From positions 1,291,420-1,355,419 of the forward strand of contig JADJKB010000003.1 of NCBI GenBank assembly GCA_016706225.1: a DNA stretch of 64,000 bases, written 5' to 3'. The notes under the pieces are model-generated. The model did no database searches. It was not told the DNA's origin and was given only the letters and a program-made list of their open reading frames with translations. Position numbers and translations under genes: made by a program. Below are positions 7,167-16,699 of this stretch, one piece after another (position 1 is the first letter of the stretch; the number at the start of each line of letters is the position of its first letter). This DNA is from Myxococcales bacterium. GTDB taxonomy: Bacteria; Myxococcota_A; Polyangia; Polyangiales; Polyangiaceae.

Positions 7167-8277
7167 GCATCAGCGCACCCATGCCGGCCATCGCTCCCAG
7201 CGTGATGAAATAACCGTTCTTGAAGCGGAGCTCGGGCATGTTGTCGAAGTTCATGCCGTAGACGCCGACGATGAACGTGAGCGGAATGAAGATCGTCGTC
7301 ACCACCGTCAAGAGGCGCATGACGTCGTTGGTGCGGTTCGAAATCACGGACATGTACGTGTTGGTCAGCTCACTCACCAGCTCGCGGTAGCTCTCCGCCA
7401 TCTCGGAGATCTGGAGGCAGTGGTCGTAGGTGTCGCGCAGGTACATCCGCGCCGAGTCCGTCACCATCGGCACCGGATCACGAATCAAACCCGAGAGCGC
7501 GTCGCGCAGCGGCCAGACCGCCCGGCGCACCAGCAAGAGGGTGCGTTTGACCTCGTGCACGCGCACGAGCAGCGCCGGCCGCGGGCGCTGCATGACCCGC
7601 TCCTCGAGCGCCTCGAGCTCATCCGCGAACGCCTCGAGCACCGGGTAATAACCATCGACGACCCGATCGATGATGGCGTAGGCCAGATGGTCCGCTCCCG
7701 ACGCACGCAGAAGCCCGATGTTGTCCCGCAGGCGCGTGCGCAGTGAATCAAAGACGTCCCCGGCCCGCTCCTGAAATGTGAGCAGGTATCCCTTGCCGAT
7801 GAACAGGCTCACTTGCTCAGTGGACAGATCACCGTGCTCGTCCAAGTGGAGCATGCCGCAGATGAACAGCTGCTGCCCCTCGTAGCTGTCCGTCTTCGGT
7901 CGCTGGGGCACGTTCACCACGTCCGCCAGCGCCAGCGGGTGCAGCGCGAACAGGTCACCCAGCTCGCGCAGCCGTCGCTCGTCACCAAGACCCTGCACGT
8001 CGACCCAGGTCACCGCATGCTGCTTCATCAGCTCGCGGATTTCGGAGATCTCGTCGATCTCGACCTCGTTCAGGCGCTGCTCATCGAACGCCATCACCCG
8101 GATCCGGGTCTTCGGCGAATCTTTGTGGATCGCGAGCGCGCCAGGACGCGCGCCGACGGGCGGGTTGCGCTTGAGAAACAGCGCAGCCGTTGGCGCGACC
8201 TTGCGTAGCGAAGGGGGCGCCTCGTCCGGCATGGGCGCCGAGCTTAGCGGAGGGTCCTGGTCGGCGTCACCTGCCAC
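7084..8277 (-). CDS. corA: CorA-type Mg2+/Co2+ transporter
   Basis: The predicted product has 397 residues. It has a large cytoplasmic N-terminal domain with long helices and two C-terminal transmembrane segments. The diagnostic selectivity motif YGMNF sits at the end of the first, followed by the acidic loop NMPEL. CorA pentamers conduct magnesium and sometimes cobalt or nickel across the inner membrane. A charged C-terminal tail (DPDEPLEPGDDLRRRE) replaces the short basic tail of typical CorA. The start overlaps the end of the upstream MmgE/PrpD gene by 11 bp, implying one transcript. The 3' end overlaps the convergent oxidoreductase gene. Confidence 0.9.
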   Translation of the reverse strand: MAGDADQDPPLSSAPMPDEAPPSLRKVAPTAALFLKRNPPVGARPGALAIHKDSPKTRIRVMAFDEQRLNEVEIDEISEIRELMKQHAVTWVDVQGLGDERRLRELGDLFALHPLALADVVNVPQRPKTDSYEGQQLFICGMLHLDEHGDLSTEQVSLFIGKGYLLTFQERAGDVFDSLRTRLRDNIGLLRASGADHLAYAIIDRVVDGYYPVLEAFADELEALEERVMQRPRPALLVRVHEVKRTLLLVRRAVWPLRDALSGLIRDPVPMVTDSARMYLRDTYDHCLQISEMAESYRELVSELTNTYMSVISNRTNDVMRLLTVVTTIFIPLTFIVGVYGMNFDNMPELRFKNGYFITLGAMAGMGALMLIYFRVRGWLGDPDEPLEPGDDLRRRE

Positions 8278-9886
8278 ACGCGGCGTCCACTAGCGCCGCG
8301 ATCGGTGCCAGTTCGAGGTTCCTGACACACTCGGACAGACGCGCGGCACCCTCGGGCGAGAGTCGGGGCTGAGCTTCGTGCACGAGTTTGTCGTGGGCCA
8401 CCGCCGCGCGCCCTTCCAGGCCCGGCGCGCCGAGGGGCACGTCCTTGCGGGCACGATGAGAGCGCCCGTCGTTCGTCTCGAGCGTCACCTCAGCCGGGAA
8501 CACCATGCGGAACCCCGTGAAGTCCCGGCTGCCCGCCACGCCCGACGACGCGCGCCGGCGAGCCGCTCGGAGCATCCTCGAGATCGCGCTCCACTCCCCC
8601 ATCAGCGCCGCGGGGCGTACCCCGGTTCGTTTCGCTCCCCCGAGCTGCCGCTGGTAGCCCGCCAAGATCGCCAGCGCCTGACTCGGCCGAAGCTCGGCCA
8701 TCACCCCACCACCGCCGAGCACCCCATCGAACGCACGCACGACCGCCAGGGACATGCCCCAGTCGTGCCGAAGCTCGGTCTTGGCAGCAAGCTCACGGAT
8801 CAGTACAGCCCGCGCGTCGAGCTCCGTCTGCGCGAGCGCCGCGCCGTCGTGTTTCCCTGCGGCAATGGCAATGCCGACGTTGAACGGGATCGAGAAATTG
8901 ATGTTCACCGGCGACAGCGGCTCATCCGCGTGCACGTGCTCACTCGATAGATTGTCCATCTCGACCGTGAGCAGGCTCGCATCGACGACAATGCGCCGCA
9001 CCTCCTCCGGGGCGAGGGCACGACCCCGCTCGTGCCGGAACTCGGCGAGCGCCGCGAACAACGCATCGAGCGTCGTGTCGATGTACGCACAGCCCGGGTA
9101 ACGCTTGAAGGCCAGCGTGTCGCTGACCCACGCTTCCCCGAGGCCACCCAGCATCTTGGGTAGCGGGGCATAGGTGAACGAAGCCCAGAATCCCTTGCGC
9201 CGATGCTCGAAGATCTCCCGCGCCCCGGTCATGCCCGCCCGCGCGAAGGCCGCTGCTTCGACCCCGACCACACTCGGGTGCGCCGACGTCAGGACCTTGC
9301 TCCCCGGCCCCATGAACCCGGGCCACAGGGTGAACGTCGGTTGATAGAGCGCGATGGCGAGCGCGTGGGCGGTCTCGGCGCGGCTGAGCTTCCAGAGCTT
9401 CGACGCCACGACCGCCCCGATGATCGCGTGGATGAAGCTCCAGGCCTGCCCGTTCTGGGGCCCGAGCACGGCGCTCGCGCCGACCCGCCCGCCGATCTCG
9501 TTGCCGGCCACCTGCGCGGTGAGCACGTCTCTGGCCGAATGACCTTCGGCCTCCCCCAGTGCCAGCGCCACCAGCACGGCGGAGTGGCCGGTGTGACCCA
9601 TGTACAGGTAGTCGTCGTAGTCGAGCGCCATCGAGTAGGCGTTGTTGATCAAGATCGCGTCGCGCACGCCGACACGCTCACCGGTCGGGATCACCCGGGC
9701 CTCACCCGATGGTCGAAAGGTCAGTGCAGCGCTCTTCACTGCGGCCGCGTCCACGCTGTGCTGACCGGCGAAGATGGCGGCGAGCACACTCGCGGTCTGC
9801 GCTTTCGTCAGCTCCCGGACCCGCGCTGGAACATCGTCGTAACCGAGGCCGCAGACGAACTCCGCCAGCTCCTCGACGACCGACAT
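8267..9886 (-). CDS. MmgE/PrpD family protein
   Basis: The predicted product has 539 residues, longer than the usual 450-480. The N-terminal half has the all-helical MmgE/PrpD character: conserved INNAYSMALDYDDYLYMGHTGHS, then H-A-L-A-I-A and a GPGSKV-like region. The smaller C-terminal domain contains KRYPGCAYIDTTLDA. The family includes 2-methylcitrate dehydratase, cis-aconitate decarboxylase and many dehydratases of unknown substrate. None of the other methylcitrate-cycle genes is adjacent, so PrpD proper is unlikely. It is cytoplasmic and cotranscribed with corA. Confidence 0.8.
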   Translation of the reverse strand: MSVVEELAEFVCGLGYDDVPARVRELTKAQTASVLAAIFAGQHSVDAAAVKSAALTFRPSGEARVIPTGERVGVRDAILINNAYSMALDYDDYLYMGHTGHSAVLVALALGEAEGHSARDVLTAQVAGNEIGGRVGASAVLGPQNGQAWSFIHAIIGAVVASKLWKLSRAETAHALAIALYQPTFTLWPGFMGPGSKVLTSAHPSVVGVEAAAFARAGMTGAREIFEHRRKGFWASFTYAPLPKMLGGLGEAWVSDTLAFKRYPGCAYIDTTLDALFAALAEFRHERGRALAPEEVRRIVVDASLLTVEMDNLSSEHVHADEPLSPVNINFSIPFNVGIAIAAGKHDGAALAQTELDARAVLIRELAAKTELRHDWGMSLAVVRAFDGVLGGGGVMAELRPSQALAILAGYQRQLGGAKRTGVRPAALMGEWSAISRMLRAARRRASSGVAGSRDFTGFRMVFPAEVTLETNDGRSHRARKDVPLGAPGLEGRAAVAHDKLVHEAQPRLSPEGAARLSECVRNLELAPIAALVDAACGR

Positions 9887-9900
9887 GGGGGCGCGGCTCG

Positions 9901-11151
9901 TCAGTTCTTGGCGTGACCCTTGGGAGAGTCCCAGCGCCGCTTCACGTGGACCTTCAGCACGTCGCGCAAGAGTCCGATGTGCGCGCAGTGGTCCATCTTG
10001 TCGTTGCCGTTGTAGCCACGCACGTGGAAATTCCCCTTCGAAAAGCGGGAATTCAGGTCGAGACCCATGGGATCGGCGCCGCGCGGTTTGGTCTTGCGCG
10101 GTCGGCCGCCGACCTTCTCGATCAGAAACTTCGCGGTCTCCGTCGTGGATGCGTAGCCCGGCGGAATGATCGACGAATGGCTCACGAACATGAAGCCGTG
10201 TTTGCCTGCGGCTTGTTTGGCGAAGTCGACGAAGGGCTGGAGCTGGAGCTCGTTCAGCGAGTCGCCGGAGTAGCCGCTGTGGAGGCCGTCGAGCAGGATC
10301 ACGGTGTCGACGAGCTTCTTTGCGTAGGGCTGGCCGAGGATCTCACCGACCGCGCCATAACCCGCACTCCACGCGGACAGGCCGACGTGTCGCACGTGAG
10401 CGTTCTTCTTGCCGGTCTTGTCCGCCATCGCCTTCTCGACGCTGTCAACCAGCTTCTTGAAGGCTTCGGGCGAGGAGAATGTCGAGGCATACGGTCCAGA
10501 GCCGATCCCGAGATCGATTCCAACCAGGACCGCGCCGTCCATCACCTGCGTCCACTCCTTGCGGACCGGTTCGTGACCGTGGAAGTGGAACACCACGTCG
10601 AACCCACCGTTCGAGGCGATGCCGCCCTTGCCCGGCGAGATCATCTGGCCCATCGACGGCGCGCGGCTCCACTTGTCGTAGACGCCCCAGCCCTTGTCGG
10701 GGGTGTTGCACGGGTTGATGCCGCGCTCCTCTGCCGACTTCTGAGTCTGGGTCGCCGCCGTCGGCTTCTGAACTACCCAGTTGGCCTCGTGGTTGTCCTT
10801 CTTGTCTGCCTTCGAGCCGTCAGCCCCGGCACCCTCGGCGGGTTTGGCCTTGGCCAGCGGCTTGTCGGCGGCGGGTTTGGCCTTGGCAGCCACCTTGGCG
10901 TCGCTGGCCGACTTCTTCTTGTCGGCTCTTGCGATGGCCTCGGCGCGTTTGTCTCTTGCCCGCTTCTTCTCGGCCTTGGGCGCCTGCTTGGCGTGTTTGC
11001 CGCGGTGCTTGGACTTGGACTTGTGTTTGCCGGCCTTGGCCGTCTTGGGTGACTCGCTCGGGGCGGCGAAGGCGGGCAGCGTGAGGCCGAGCCCCAACGC
11101 CAGGGCCAAGAAGCCGGTCGCCCGTCGCAGCATGTGAGAGGCACTTTGCAT
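9901..11151 (-). CDS. Secreted alpha/beta-hydrolase-like protein with Lys/Ala-rich linker
   Basis: About 416 residues from ATG 11151 (ATG 11133 is equally possible). A signal peptide ends near LTLPAFA. About 100 residues of highly charged Lys/Ala-rich low-complexity sequence follow, then a globular domain of about 270 residues. In that domain GLSAWSAGYGAVGEIL resembles a nucleophile elbow, VILLDGLHSGY supplies a following acid, and MFVSHSS a later His, suggesting a serine hydrolase-like fold. HFHGHEP lies near its start. The enzyme would be periplasmic or extracellular. The basic linker may bind polyanions or the cell wall. The substrate is unknown. Confidence 0.65.
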   Translation of the reverse strand: MQSASHMLRRATGFLALALGLGLTLPAFAAPSESPKTAKAGKHKSKSKHRGKHAKQAPKAEKKRARDKRAEAIARADKKKSASDAKVAAKAKPAADKPLAKAKPAEGAGADGSKADKKDNHEANWVVQKPTAATQTQKSAEERGINPCNTPDKGWGVYDKWSRAPSMGQMISPGKGGIASNGGFDVVFHFHGHEPVRKEWTQVMDGAVLVGIDLGIGSGPYASTFSSPEAFKKLVDSVEKAMADKTGKKNAHVRHVGLSAWSAGYGAVGEILGQPYAKKLVDTVILLDGLHSGYSGDSLNELQLQPFVDFAKQAAGKHGFMFVSHSSIIPPGYASTTETAKFLIEKVGGRPRKTKPRGADPMGLDLNSRFSKGNFHVRGYNGNDKMDHCAHIGLLRDVLKVHVKRRWDSPKGHAKN

Positions 11152-11306
11152 GAGTCGGGCCCCAACGTGACCTAGGGCCCCAATGTTTTCAACTAACTGG
11201 CAACGATTTTCCCGAGTCAAGCCGGCGCCCGGATGAAAGCGCCAAAATCTCGCGGTGTTCGCGCGCCTTGACCAAACGCTCAGGGGTTGTCGAAACTCCC
11301 GACGTC

Positions 11307-12170
11307 ATGCGGAAATTATCGAACTCCGTGGCCGTGCTGAGTGGGCTCGGCTTTGCTGTTGCTTGCGGCACACCCCCGGTCGCATCGCCGCCGGCGCCAC
11401 CAGCAGCACCTGCAGCGACCGCGAAACCATCCGCCCCACCGGATGAGTCGGCCGCGGTGGATGGACCGTGTCCGCGGGGCATGGTTCTGGTTGCGGGCGG
11501 AGAGCTTTGGCTCGGCTCACCCGCCGGCAGCGGCGGCGCCGATGAACACCCCGCGCGCAAGGTTGCGGTTGCCGAGTTCTGCCTCGCCACGCACGAGGTG
11601 ACCGTGGCGGACTATCAGTCGTGTGCCAAGAACAAAGCCTGTGATGCGTTACCGAAGGAGGTGCGACTGCTGTCGGCATTGCCCGAGGCGGAGCACAAAG
11701 CACAGAGCGCCCTCTGCAGTGCAAACCTCTCGGACAACGCTGACCTCCCCGCGAGCTGCGTGAGCTTCGACGACGCGAGCCGTTACTGCGCGTGGAAGGG
11801 TGCGCGTCTTCCAGCCGAACCCGAGTGGGAGTGGGCGGCCTCCGGGGGCGACGACAAACTTGCGTGGCCCTGGGGCACCTCCCTGCCCTCCGACGAAAAC
11901 ACCTGCTGGAATCGCCGGGCGCCATGCCGCGTCGGGAGCAAGACGACCGGCGCTTTCGAGCTTCACGATCTCGCGGGCAACCTCACGGAGTGGACCAGCA
12001 CGGCGTACGGGGCCTACGGAGCCGCGGCGGCGGATGCCTCGAAGAAGGTGGTCCGCGGTGGCAACTGGGAGAGTGTGAAAGAGGACGAGCTCCGCCCGAA
12101 GAAACGCGCCTCGCGTGCGTCGACCTACCGCGACGTGACGCTGGGCTTCCGTTGCGCGAAGGATCGCTGA
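11307..12170 (+). CDS. SUMF1/formylglycine-generating-enzyme-like lipoprotein
   Basis: The predicted product has 287 residues from ATG 11307. A signal peptide with lipobox (FAVAC) and a Pro/Ala-rich linker precede the FGE-sulfatase domain. The domain is seen from GMVLVAGGELWLGS, ATHEVTVADYQSC and WKGARLPAEPEWEWAA to GNLTEWTS, VRGGNW and the terminal GFRCAKDR. Authentic formylglycine-generating enzymes are copper oxidases, but most bacterial lipoproteins with this C-type-lectin-like fold have no shown activity. A binding role at the cell surface is equally possible. It is divergent from the secreted hydrolase gene. Confidence 0.8.
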   Translation: MRKLSNSVAVLSGLGFAVACGTPPVASPPAPPAAPAATAKPSAPPDESAAVDGPCPRGMVLVAGGELWLGSPAGSGGADEHPARKVAVAEFCLATHEVTVADYQSCAKNKACDALPKEVRLLSALPEAEHKAQSALCSANLSDNADLPASCVSFDDASRYCAWKGARLPAEPEWEWAASGGDDKLAWPWGTSLPSDENTCWNRRAPCRVGSKTTGAFELHDLAGNLTEWTSTAYGAYGAAAADASKKVVRGGNWESVKEDELRPKKRASRASTYRDVTLGFRCAKDR

Positions 12171-12175
12171 CCCCG

Positions 12176-12484
12176 GTGACCACCGCGGACACGAGGTCTG
12201 TCGTCACGCTCCGCATCGAACCGGATCTGTGCGGGCCGGTCAGCGTCGGCACGGTGGCGGTGATCCGCACGCTGATGTCGCACCTGGGGCTTTCCCTCGG
12301 AGAGGCGCTCGCTCACGTGAACCACGCCGTGTTCGACGGGGAACATGTGACGATCGAGTCGCCGAGCCGAGAGGCCGCCCAGGCATGTGTGAGCGCACTG
12401 TCGAAGCTGCAGACCCCGGCGGTGGTGCACGCGGAGGTTGGCCGGGCAGCGCGCGGTGCGCGCGATCACTTCCCGGCGCGGTAG
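12176..12484 (+). CDS. Small protein of unknown function (102 aa)
   Basis: Begins at GTG 12176, six bases after the stop of the SUMF1-like gene, so it is probably cotranscribed. The sequence is an alternating alpha/beta pattern without signal peptide: VTLRIEPDL, then VGTVAVIRTLMSHLGLSLGEALAHVNHAVF, then an Ala-rich helix. This is reminiscent of small ACT- or L7/L12-C-terminal-like domains, but I do not recognise it. Its 3' end overlaps the convergent lipoprotein gene by 19 bp. Confidence 0.6.
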   Translation: MTTADTRSVVTLRIEPDLCGPVSVGTVAVIRTLMSHLGLSLGEALAHVNHAVFDGEHVTIESPSREAAQACVSALSKLQTPAVVHAEVGRAARGARDHFPAR

Positions 12485-13068
12485 TTGTACACCGCTAGCC
12501 CAGCGCTGACCTCGTACGGCAGCTCGAGGTCTTCCTCGGATTTCTTGAAGGCGTGAAAGTCTGGGCACTTGTCGTCAACGCGGGTCTTCTTCTGCTCACT
12601 GAGCACCTTGCCCGTGCTCGTCTCGCGCAGCGTGACCACGTATTCGTAGCTGTAGGTGTTCAGCGTGCCTCCGCCCTTGGTCGGGTCCATTGCTTTCATC
12701 GAGCAAGTCTTGAGCTTCTTCTTCTTGGTCACGTCCAGGCAGACCACGACCGAAGCGTCCTCGAGGTTGACGGCGAGCGTCTCCCGGTTGGCCACGAAGT
12801 CCTCGTAGGCCTTGTACTCCAGCTTGCCGCCCGGCTCCGCACGCACAAAGAGCGCCGCGCTGGCTTTGTCCCGCGGCTGCGGCTCGATGGAGGGCACGCC
12901 GGCGCCCTCGCAGACTTTCTCGAGCAGCGCTGCGCTCGGGCGAAACTGCTGTTTGACCGGCGCAGTGGTCGGCTCGGGCGGCAGGGACGAGCGCCCCTTC
13001 TTGCCGCTCTTGCAGGCGAGGAGAGAAAGCAACATCAGCGCGACCACCAACCAGCGAGTTCGACGCAT
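12466..13068 (-). CDS. Predicted lipoprotein
   Basis: The predicted product has 200 residues. A basic start, hydrophobic core and lipobox LLAC (Cys at about 19) are followed by a Lys-rich segment. An exported domain of about 150 residues contains YEDFVANRETLAVNLEDASVVVCLDV, then TYSYEYVVTLRETSTGKVLSEQK, suggesting a beta-sandwich. No family is recognised. It is a single gene between convergent and codirectional neighbours. Confidence 0.7.
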   Translation of the reverse strand: MRRTRWLVVALMLLSLLACKSGKKGRSSLPPEPTTAPVKQQFRPSAALLEKVCEGAGVPSIEPQPRDKASAALFVRAEPGGKLEYKAYEDFVANRETLAVNLEDASVVVCLDVTKKKKLKTCSMKAMDPTKGGGTLNTYSYEYVVTLRETSTGKVLSEQKKTRVDDKCPDFHAFKKSEEDLELPYEVSAGLAVYNYRAGK

Positions 13069-13169
13069 GGCGAGCAGGCTAGCTCAGCGGTCGCGGTCGT
13101 GGGAAGAGCCGGGCGAGTCCCCGCTTCCACGCTCGAGCTCGGGCTCTGAAAAACGTCGAGCTGGCGTGC

Positions 13170-14264
13170 CTACGCCGGCTCTTGTTGTGTGCTGCAGTGC
13201 AAGGTGCCGAGGCCGAGCACGAGATCCCGGCAGTGGATGCCGACGACGTCTCGCTTGGGGAAGAGCTCGCGCATCAAGCCGAGCACGGCGCCGTCCAATC
13301 TGTCGTTGAAGGTCGGCACCAAGACCAGGCCGTTCGCGAGGTAGAAGTTGGCGTAGCTCGCGGGCAAGCGCTGCCCCGAGAAGACGACGGGTTCGGGCAT
13401 CGGCAGCGGGATGACCTCGAGCTTGCGGCCACGGGCATCCGTGGCACCGCGCAGGCGTTCGGCTGCTTTGGCCAAGATGCGATGGTTCGGGTCGCGCCGA
13501 TTCTTTTCCTGGGCGAGCAAGATGCGACCGGGCGCCACGAAGCGCGCGAAGTCGTCGATGTGGCCGCTGGTATCGTCGCCCTCGATGCCGTCCGGAAGCC
13601 ACAACACCTTCGAGACACCCAAGCTCTCGAGCAAGATGCGCTCCGTACCATCACGCCCGAGCGCACGATTGCGCGCGCGTGGGCCGGTCAGCAGGCACTG
13701 CTCGGTCGCGAGCAGGCTGCCCTCGCCGTCGACGTCGATGGCGCCGCCTTCGAGCACCACCCGCGCCGCTTTTCCGTGACGCGGGTAGGTTGGGCACAGC
13801 ATGGAATCCGCGAAGCGCTCCCCAATGGCAACGCCAGCGCTGTCGTCCCGCTCGAAGTCCGGGTAACGAGCCCAGCCGTTGAACTGCCACTTGATGGCAA
13901 CCCGGCGGCGTTTGGCGGCGAGCACGAAGGTCGGCAAGAAGTCGCGCGTCCAGGAGCGATTGGTCGCTGCAAAAACGAAGTCGACCTGCGACAGGTCCAC
14001 GCCCTCGGCCCGCAACTTCTCCTTGGCGCGAGCGTGGCCGACGCGATTGGTCACGATCAAACGCACGCGCTCGTGTCGTGAGAGCCAGCGTGCCATCTCC
14101 ACGAACACCCACTCGAGCATCATGCCCTTGCCGGGCCAGTCCGAGGCGTTGTGCGGCCAGGCCAGCCAGGTCGCCGCGTGTTTCTCCCACTCCGCCGGCA
14201 TGCGCAGCGGCGACTTTGCGACCGGCGGCGCGGCGGGACGCGGGCTCTTGCGAGTTGCTGCCAT
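13170..14264 (-). CDS. aguA: Agmatine deiminase
   Basis: The predicted product has 364 residues, the normal length. Agmatine deiminase converts agmatine to N-carbamoylputrescine and ammonia. The peptidylarginine-deiminase fold signatures are present: MPAEWEKHAATWLAWPHN at the start, VLEGGAIDVDGEGSLL, a DGIEGDDTSGHIDDFARF block carrying catalytic Asp/His, and the nucleophile Cys357 in GTLHCSTQQEP near the C-terminus. The start codon overlaps the aguB stop (ATGA), so the two steps from agmatine to putrescine are translationally coupled. Cytoplasmic. Confidence 0.93.
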   Translation of the reverse strand: MAATRKSPRPAAPPVAKSPLRMPAEWEKHAATWLAWPHNASDWPGKGMMLEWVFVEMARWLSRHERVRLIVTNRVGHARAKEKLRAEGVDLSQVDFVFAATNRSWTRDFLPTFVLAAKRRRVAIKWQFNGWARYPDFERDDSAGVAIGERFADSMLCPTYPRHGKAARVVLEGGAIDVDGEGSLLATEQCLLTGPRARNRALGRDGTERILLESLGVSKVLWLPDGIEGDDTSGHIDDFARFVAPGRILLAQEKNRRDPNHRILAKAAERLRGATDARGRKLEVIPLPMPEPVVFSGQRLPASYANFYLANGLVLVPTFNDRLDGAVLGLMRELFPKRDVVGIHCRDLVLGLGTLHCSTQQEPA

Positions 14265-15151
14265 CAGGAGCCTCGGTCGAGATAACGCTGGAGCAACCCG
14301 GCGTAGGCGTCGATGCGGCGATCGCGGAGGAACGGCCAGCCCCGGCGCTGCTCCTCGATGCGTGCGAGATCGAGCTCGACCACCAGCGTCTCTTCGCCCG
14401 CGCCGGCCTCGGCCAGCACCACACCCGCTGGATCACACACGAACGAGTGTCCCCAGAACTCGAGCCCGGCGTTCGCCGCGCCTTCGTGCCCGACGCGGTT
14501 CACGGCAACGACGAACACTCCGTTGGCGATGGCGTGGCTGCGCTGCATGGTCTGCCACGCAGAGAGCTGGGCCGCGCCATGAGTCGGCTTCTCGCCGGGA
14601 TGCCAGCCGATGGCTGTCGGGTAAAACAAGATCTGCGCGCCCGCGAGCGCCGTGAGGCGTGCGGCCTCGGGATACCACTGGTCCCAGCACACCAGCGGGC
14701 CGACCTTCGCGAACGGGGTGTCGACACACAGAAAGCCGAGGTCGCCGGGTGTGAAGTAGAACTTCTCGTAGAACAGCGGGTCGTCCGGGATGTGCATCTT
14801 GCGGTAGACACCGAGCTGTTCACCCTTGGGGCCGAGCACGACGGTGGTGTTGTGGTACAGGCCCGGCGCACGCCGCTCGAACATGCTCGACAGCACGACG
14901 ACTCCGGTCTCCTTCGCGACCGCGGCGACGGCGTTCGTGGTGGGACCGTTGATGGGCTCCCCGAGCTCGAACAGCGCCGCGTCCTCGACCTGACAGAAGT
15001 AGGGCGAAGCAAACAGCTCCTGAAGGCAGACAATCTGCGCCCCGCGGCTCGCGGCGTGGCGCACTTGTGCGAGCGCCTTGTCGAGGTTGGTCTGTTTGTC
15101 CTCCACCGTCGACATCTGCACGATGCCGACCTTCAGCGTCTGCTTGAGCAT
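14264..15151 (-). CDS. aguB: N-carbamoylputrescine amidase
   Basis: The predicted product has 295 residues of the nitrilase superfamily. It hydrolyses N-carbamoylputrescine to putrescine, CO2 and ammonia. The Glu-Lys-Cys triad is visible: Glu45 (CLQELF), Lys118 (YRKMHIPDD) and Cys155 (GPLVCWDQWYPE). It is the first gene of the aguBA pair, overlapping aguA by four bases. Together they give arginine-decarboxylase-derived putrescine synthesis, though no arginine decarboxylase gene is in the window. Confidence 0.93.
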   Translation of the reverse strand: MLKQTLKVGIVQMSTVEDKQTNLDKALAQVRHAASRGAQIVCLQELFASPYFCQVEDAALFELGEPINGPTTNAVAAVAKETGVVVLSSMFERRAPGLYHNTTVVLGPKGEQLGVYRKMHIPDDPLFYEKFYFTPGDLGFLCVDTPFAKVGPLVCWDQWYPEAARLTALAGAQILFYPTAIGWHPGEKPTHGAAQLSAWQTMQRSHAIANGVFVVAVNRVGHEGAANAGLEFWGHSFVCDPAGVVLAEAGAGEETLVVELDLARIEEQRRGWPFLRDRRIDAYAGLLQRYLDRGS

Positions 15152-15412
15152 GGCCGCCGAACGCTAACCGAACCCGAGCGGCCGGGGAACCCGCTGGCTC
15201 GCGGCGGGTCCGGCGCTCGCGTGGAGCCGCGCGCCTTTCCCAGAATGCGTCCGCTAGGGCGCGTTGGTGGGCGACGCAGGCAGGCGACGCGAGCGGGCGG
15301 AGCTCGCTCCAGCGCAAGCGCGAGCAGGCGACGCGAGCGGGCGGCGCCGGTTCCAGGCAGGCTCACGTCCGCGCCGCCGGCTCCGGCGCACGCCCACGCC
15401 GCCGGCTCCAGC

Positions 15413-16516
15413 TCAGGTGCAGCCGCCGCTTGGCGCACAACCGCCGTTGAAGCAGTTGCCGCTGATGCAAACGTCGTCGACGCTGCACTGGGCGCCGAGG
15501 CTCTGCAGCGGGCGGCAGTTGCCGTCTTCGCAGCGCGTGCCGGCAGCACACACGAAGTTGTCGAACTGCGGTTCACACGGCTCGCCGGCCTTCGGCTTGG
15601 GCGTGCACGTGCCGTCGATGGTGTCTTTTGGCACCTTGCAGAACTGGTCGATGGGGCACGCATCCGGGATCGCAACCTTGCAGGCCGCGCCCGCAGCAAA
15701 CCCGGTACCACACGCCGTGACGAGCTTGCCCGCGGTGGCGTCGTAGCTCTCGACGATGCAGCGCAGATCCGCGGTGCAAGCAGGCGCGCCGTTGAAGAAA
15801 CACGGCTCACCTTTCTTGCCAGAGAACGCCTGATCGAACGGTTTGCACGTGCCGGTCTTCTTGGCCTCGTCCTCGCTGCCGATGCAGAACAAACTCCCTC
15901 CGCACTCCGGAGCCGTGCCGCCTCCCTCGCAGGCCTGGTCGAGGGTCGCCGGAACGAAACACTTCTGCGTCGTTTCCGAGCACTTCAGATCCCCGGCGCA
16001 GTCCGACTCATTCTTGCACGGGCCGCCCGCCAGCTCTTTCGGGGCGCACTTGCCCGGGCAGCTCGCGCCGACCTTGCAGTACGCATTGCCACCCTTGCAC
16101 TCGGCGTCGAGCTGGCAATCTCCGCCCTCCGCGACCGTGCCGTCGATCGCGGCCGTGCACTCCGCGGGTTCGCCGCTGGCGCCGCAGTCCCGCTTTGCGA
16201 TTGCGCTCAGACAGGCATCGAGCTTCTTCCCGTCGTAGACGACACGTCCGGCTTCGATGGCCTGTTTGATCCGCGGTAGCTCTTCGCCGATGGCCGTCTC
16301 GTAGTTACCCCGGCAGCTCTCCCCGCCCGAAAATACCTCGGCCAGCCCGGCCAGACACTTCTCACTCACCTTGCAGACGGCGTCGGCGTACAGCTTCGGA
16401 ACGTCGTCGATCGGTACGTCCTTGCTACCTAGCCCGCTGTCGCTGTCGCCCCCGCAGGCGCCGAGCAGGAGGGAAACGCACACAGTGGACCCGAGCAACC
16501 CAATGAGCTTTCGCAT
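15413..16516 (-). CDS. Cys-rich EGF-like lipoprotein
   Basis: The predicted product has 367 residues from ATG 16516, which immediately precedes the signal sequence; the frame is open further upstream without export features. Lipobox LLGAC. Residues of about 30-110 form a helical domain (YADAVCKVSEKCL, CLSAIAKRDC). The rest is a series of Cys-rich modules of the type G-x-x-C-x2-D-x-E-C-x-G-x-x-Y-C, resembling EGF/Dickkopf-like repeats common in Polyangiales surface proteins. Function is unknown. It is a paralogue of the product of 37730-38941, with the same two-part organisation. Confidence 0.8.
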   Translation of the reverse strand: MRKLIGLLGSTVCVSLLLGACGGDSDSGLGSKDVPIDDVPKLYADAVCKVSEKCLAGLAEVFSGGESCRGNYETAIGEELPRIKQAIEAGRVVYDGKKLDACLSAIAKRDCGASGEPAECTAAIDGTVAEGGDCQLDAECKGGNAYCKVGASCPGKCAPKELAGGPCKNESDCAGDLKCSETTQKCFVPATLDQACEGGGTAPECGGSLFCIGSEDEAKKTGTCKPFDQAFSGKKGEPCFFNGAPACTADLRCIVESYDATAGKLVTACGTGFAAGAACKVAIPDACPIDQFCKVPKDTIDGTCTPKPKAGEPCEPQFDNFVCAAGTRCEDGNCRPLQSLGAQCSVDDVCISGNCFNGGCAPSGGCT

Positions 16517-16699
16517 GGCCCCCAATTCATAGCAATTGACGTGCCGCCGCGAAATACGGTCGTTTCGCCGCAATTCATCCGGGGGACAAACCGCGAGTTC
16601 ACGTGATGTTTGTGACCTTTCGTCAACGGGCGCTGACGCCTGGGCAGGCCCCGAGACAATGGCGTTGCCTCGGGTAGCGGGCTTCTCTACCAAGAGACC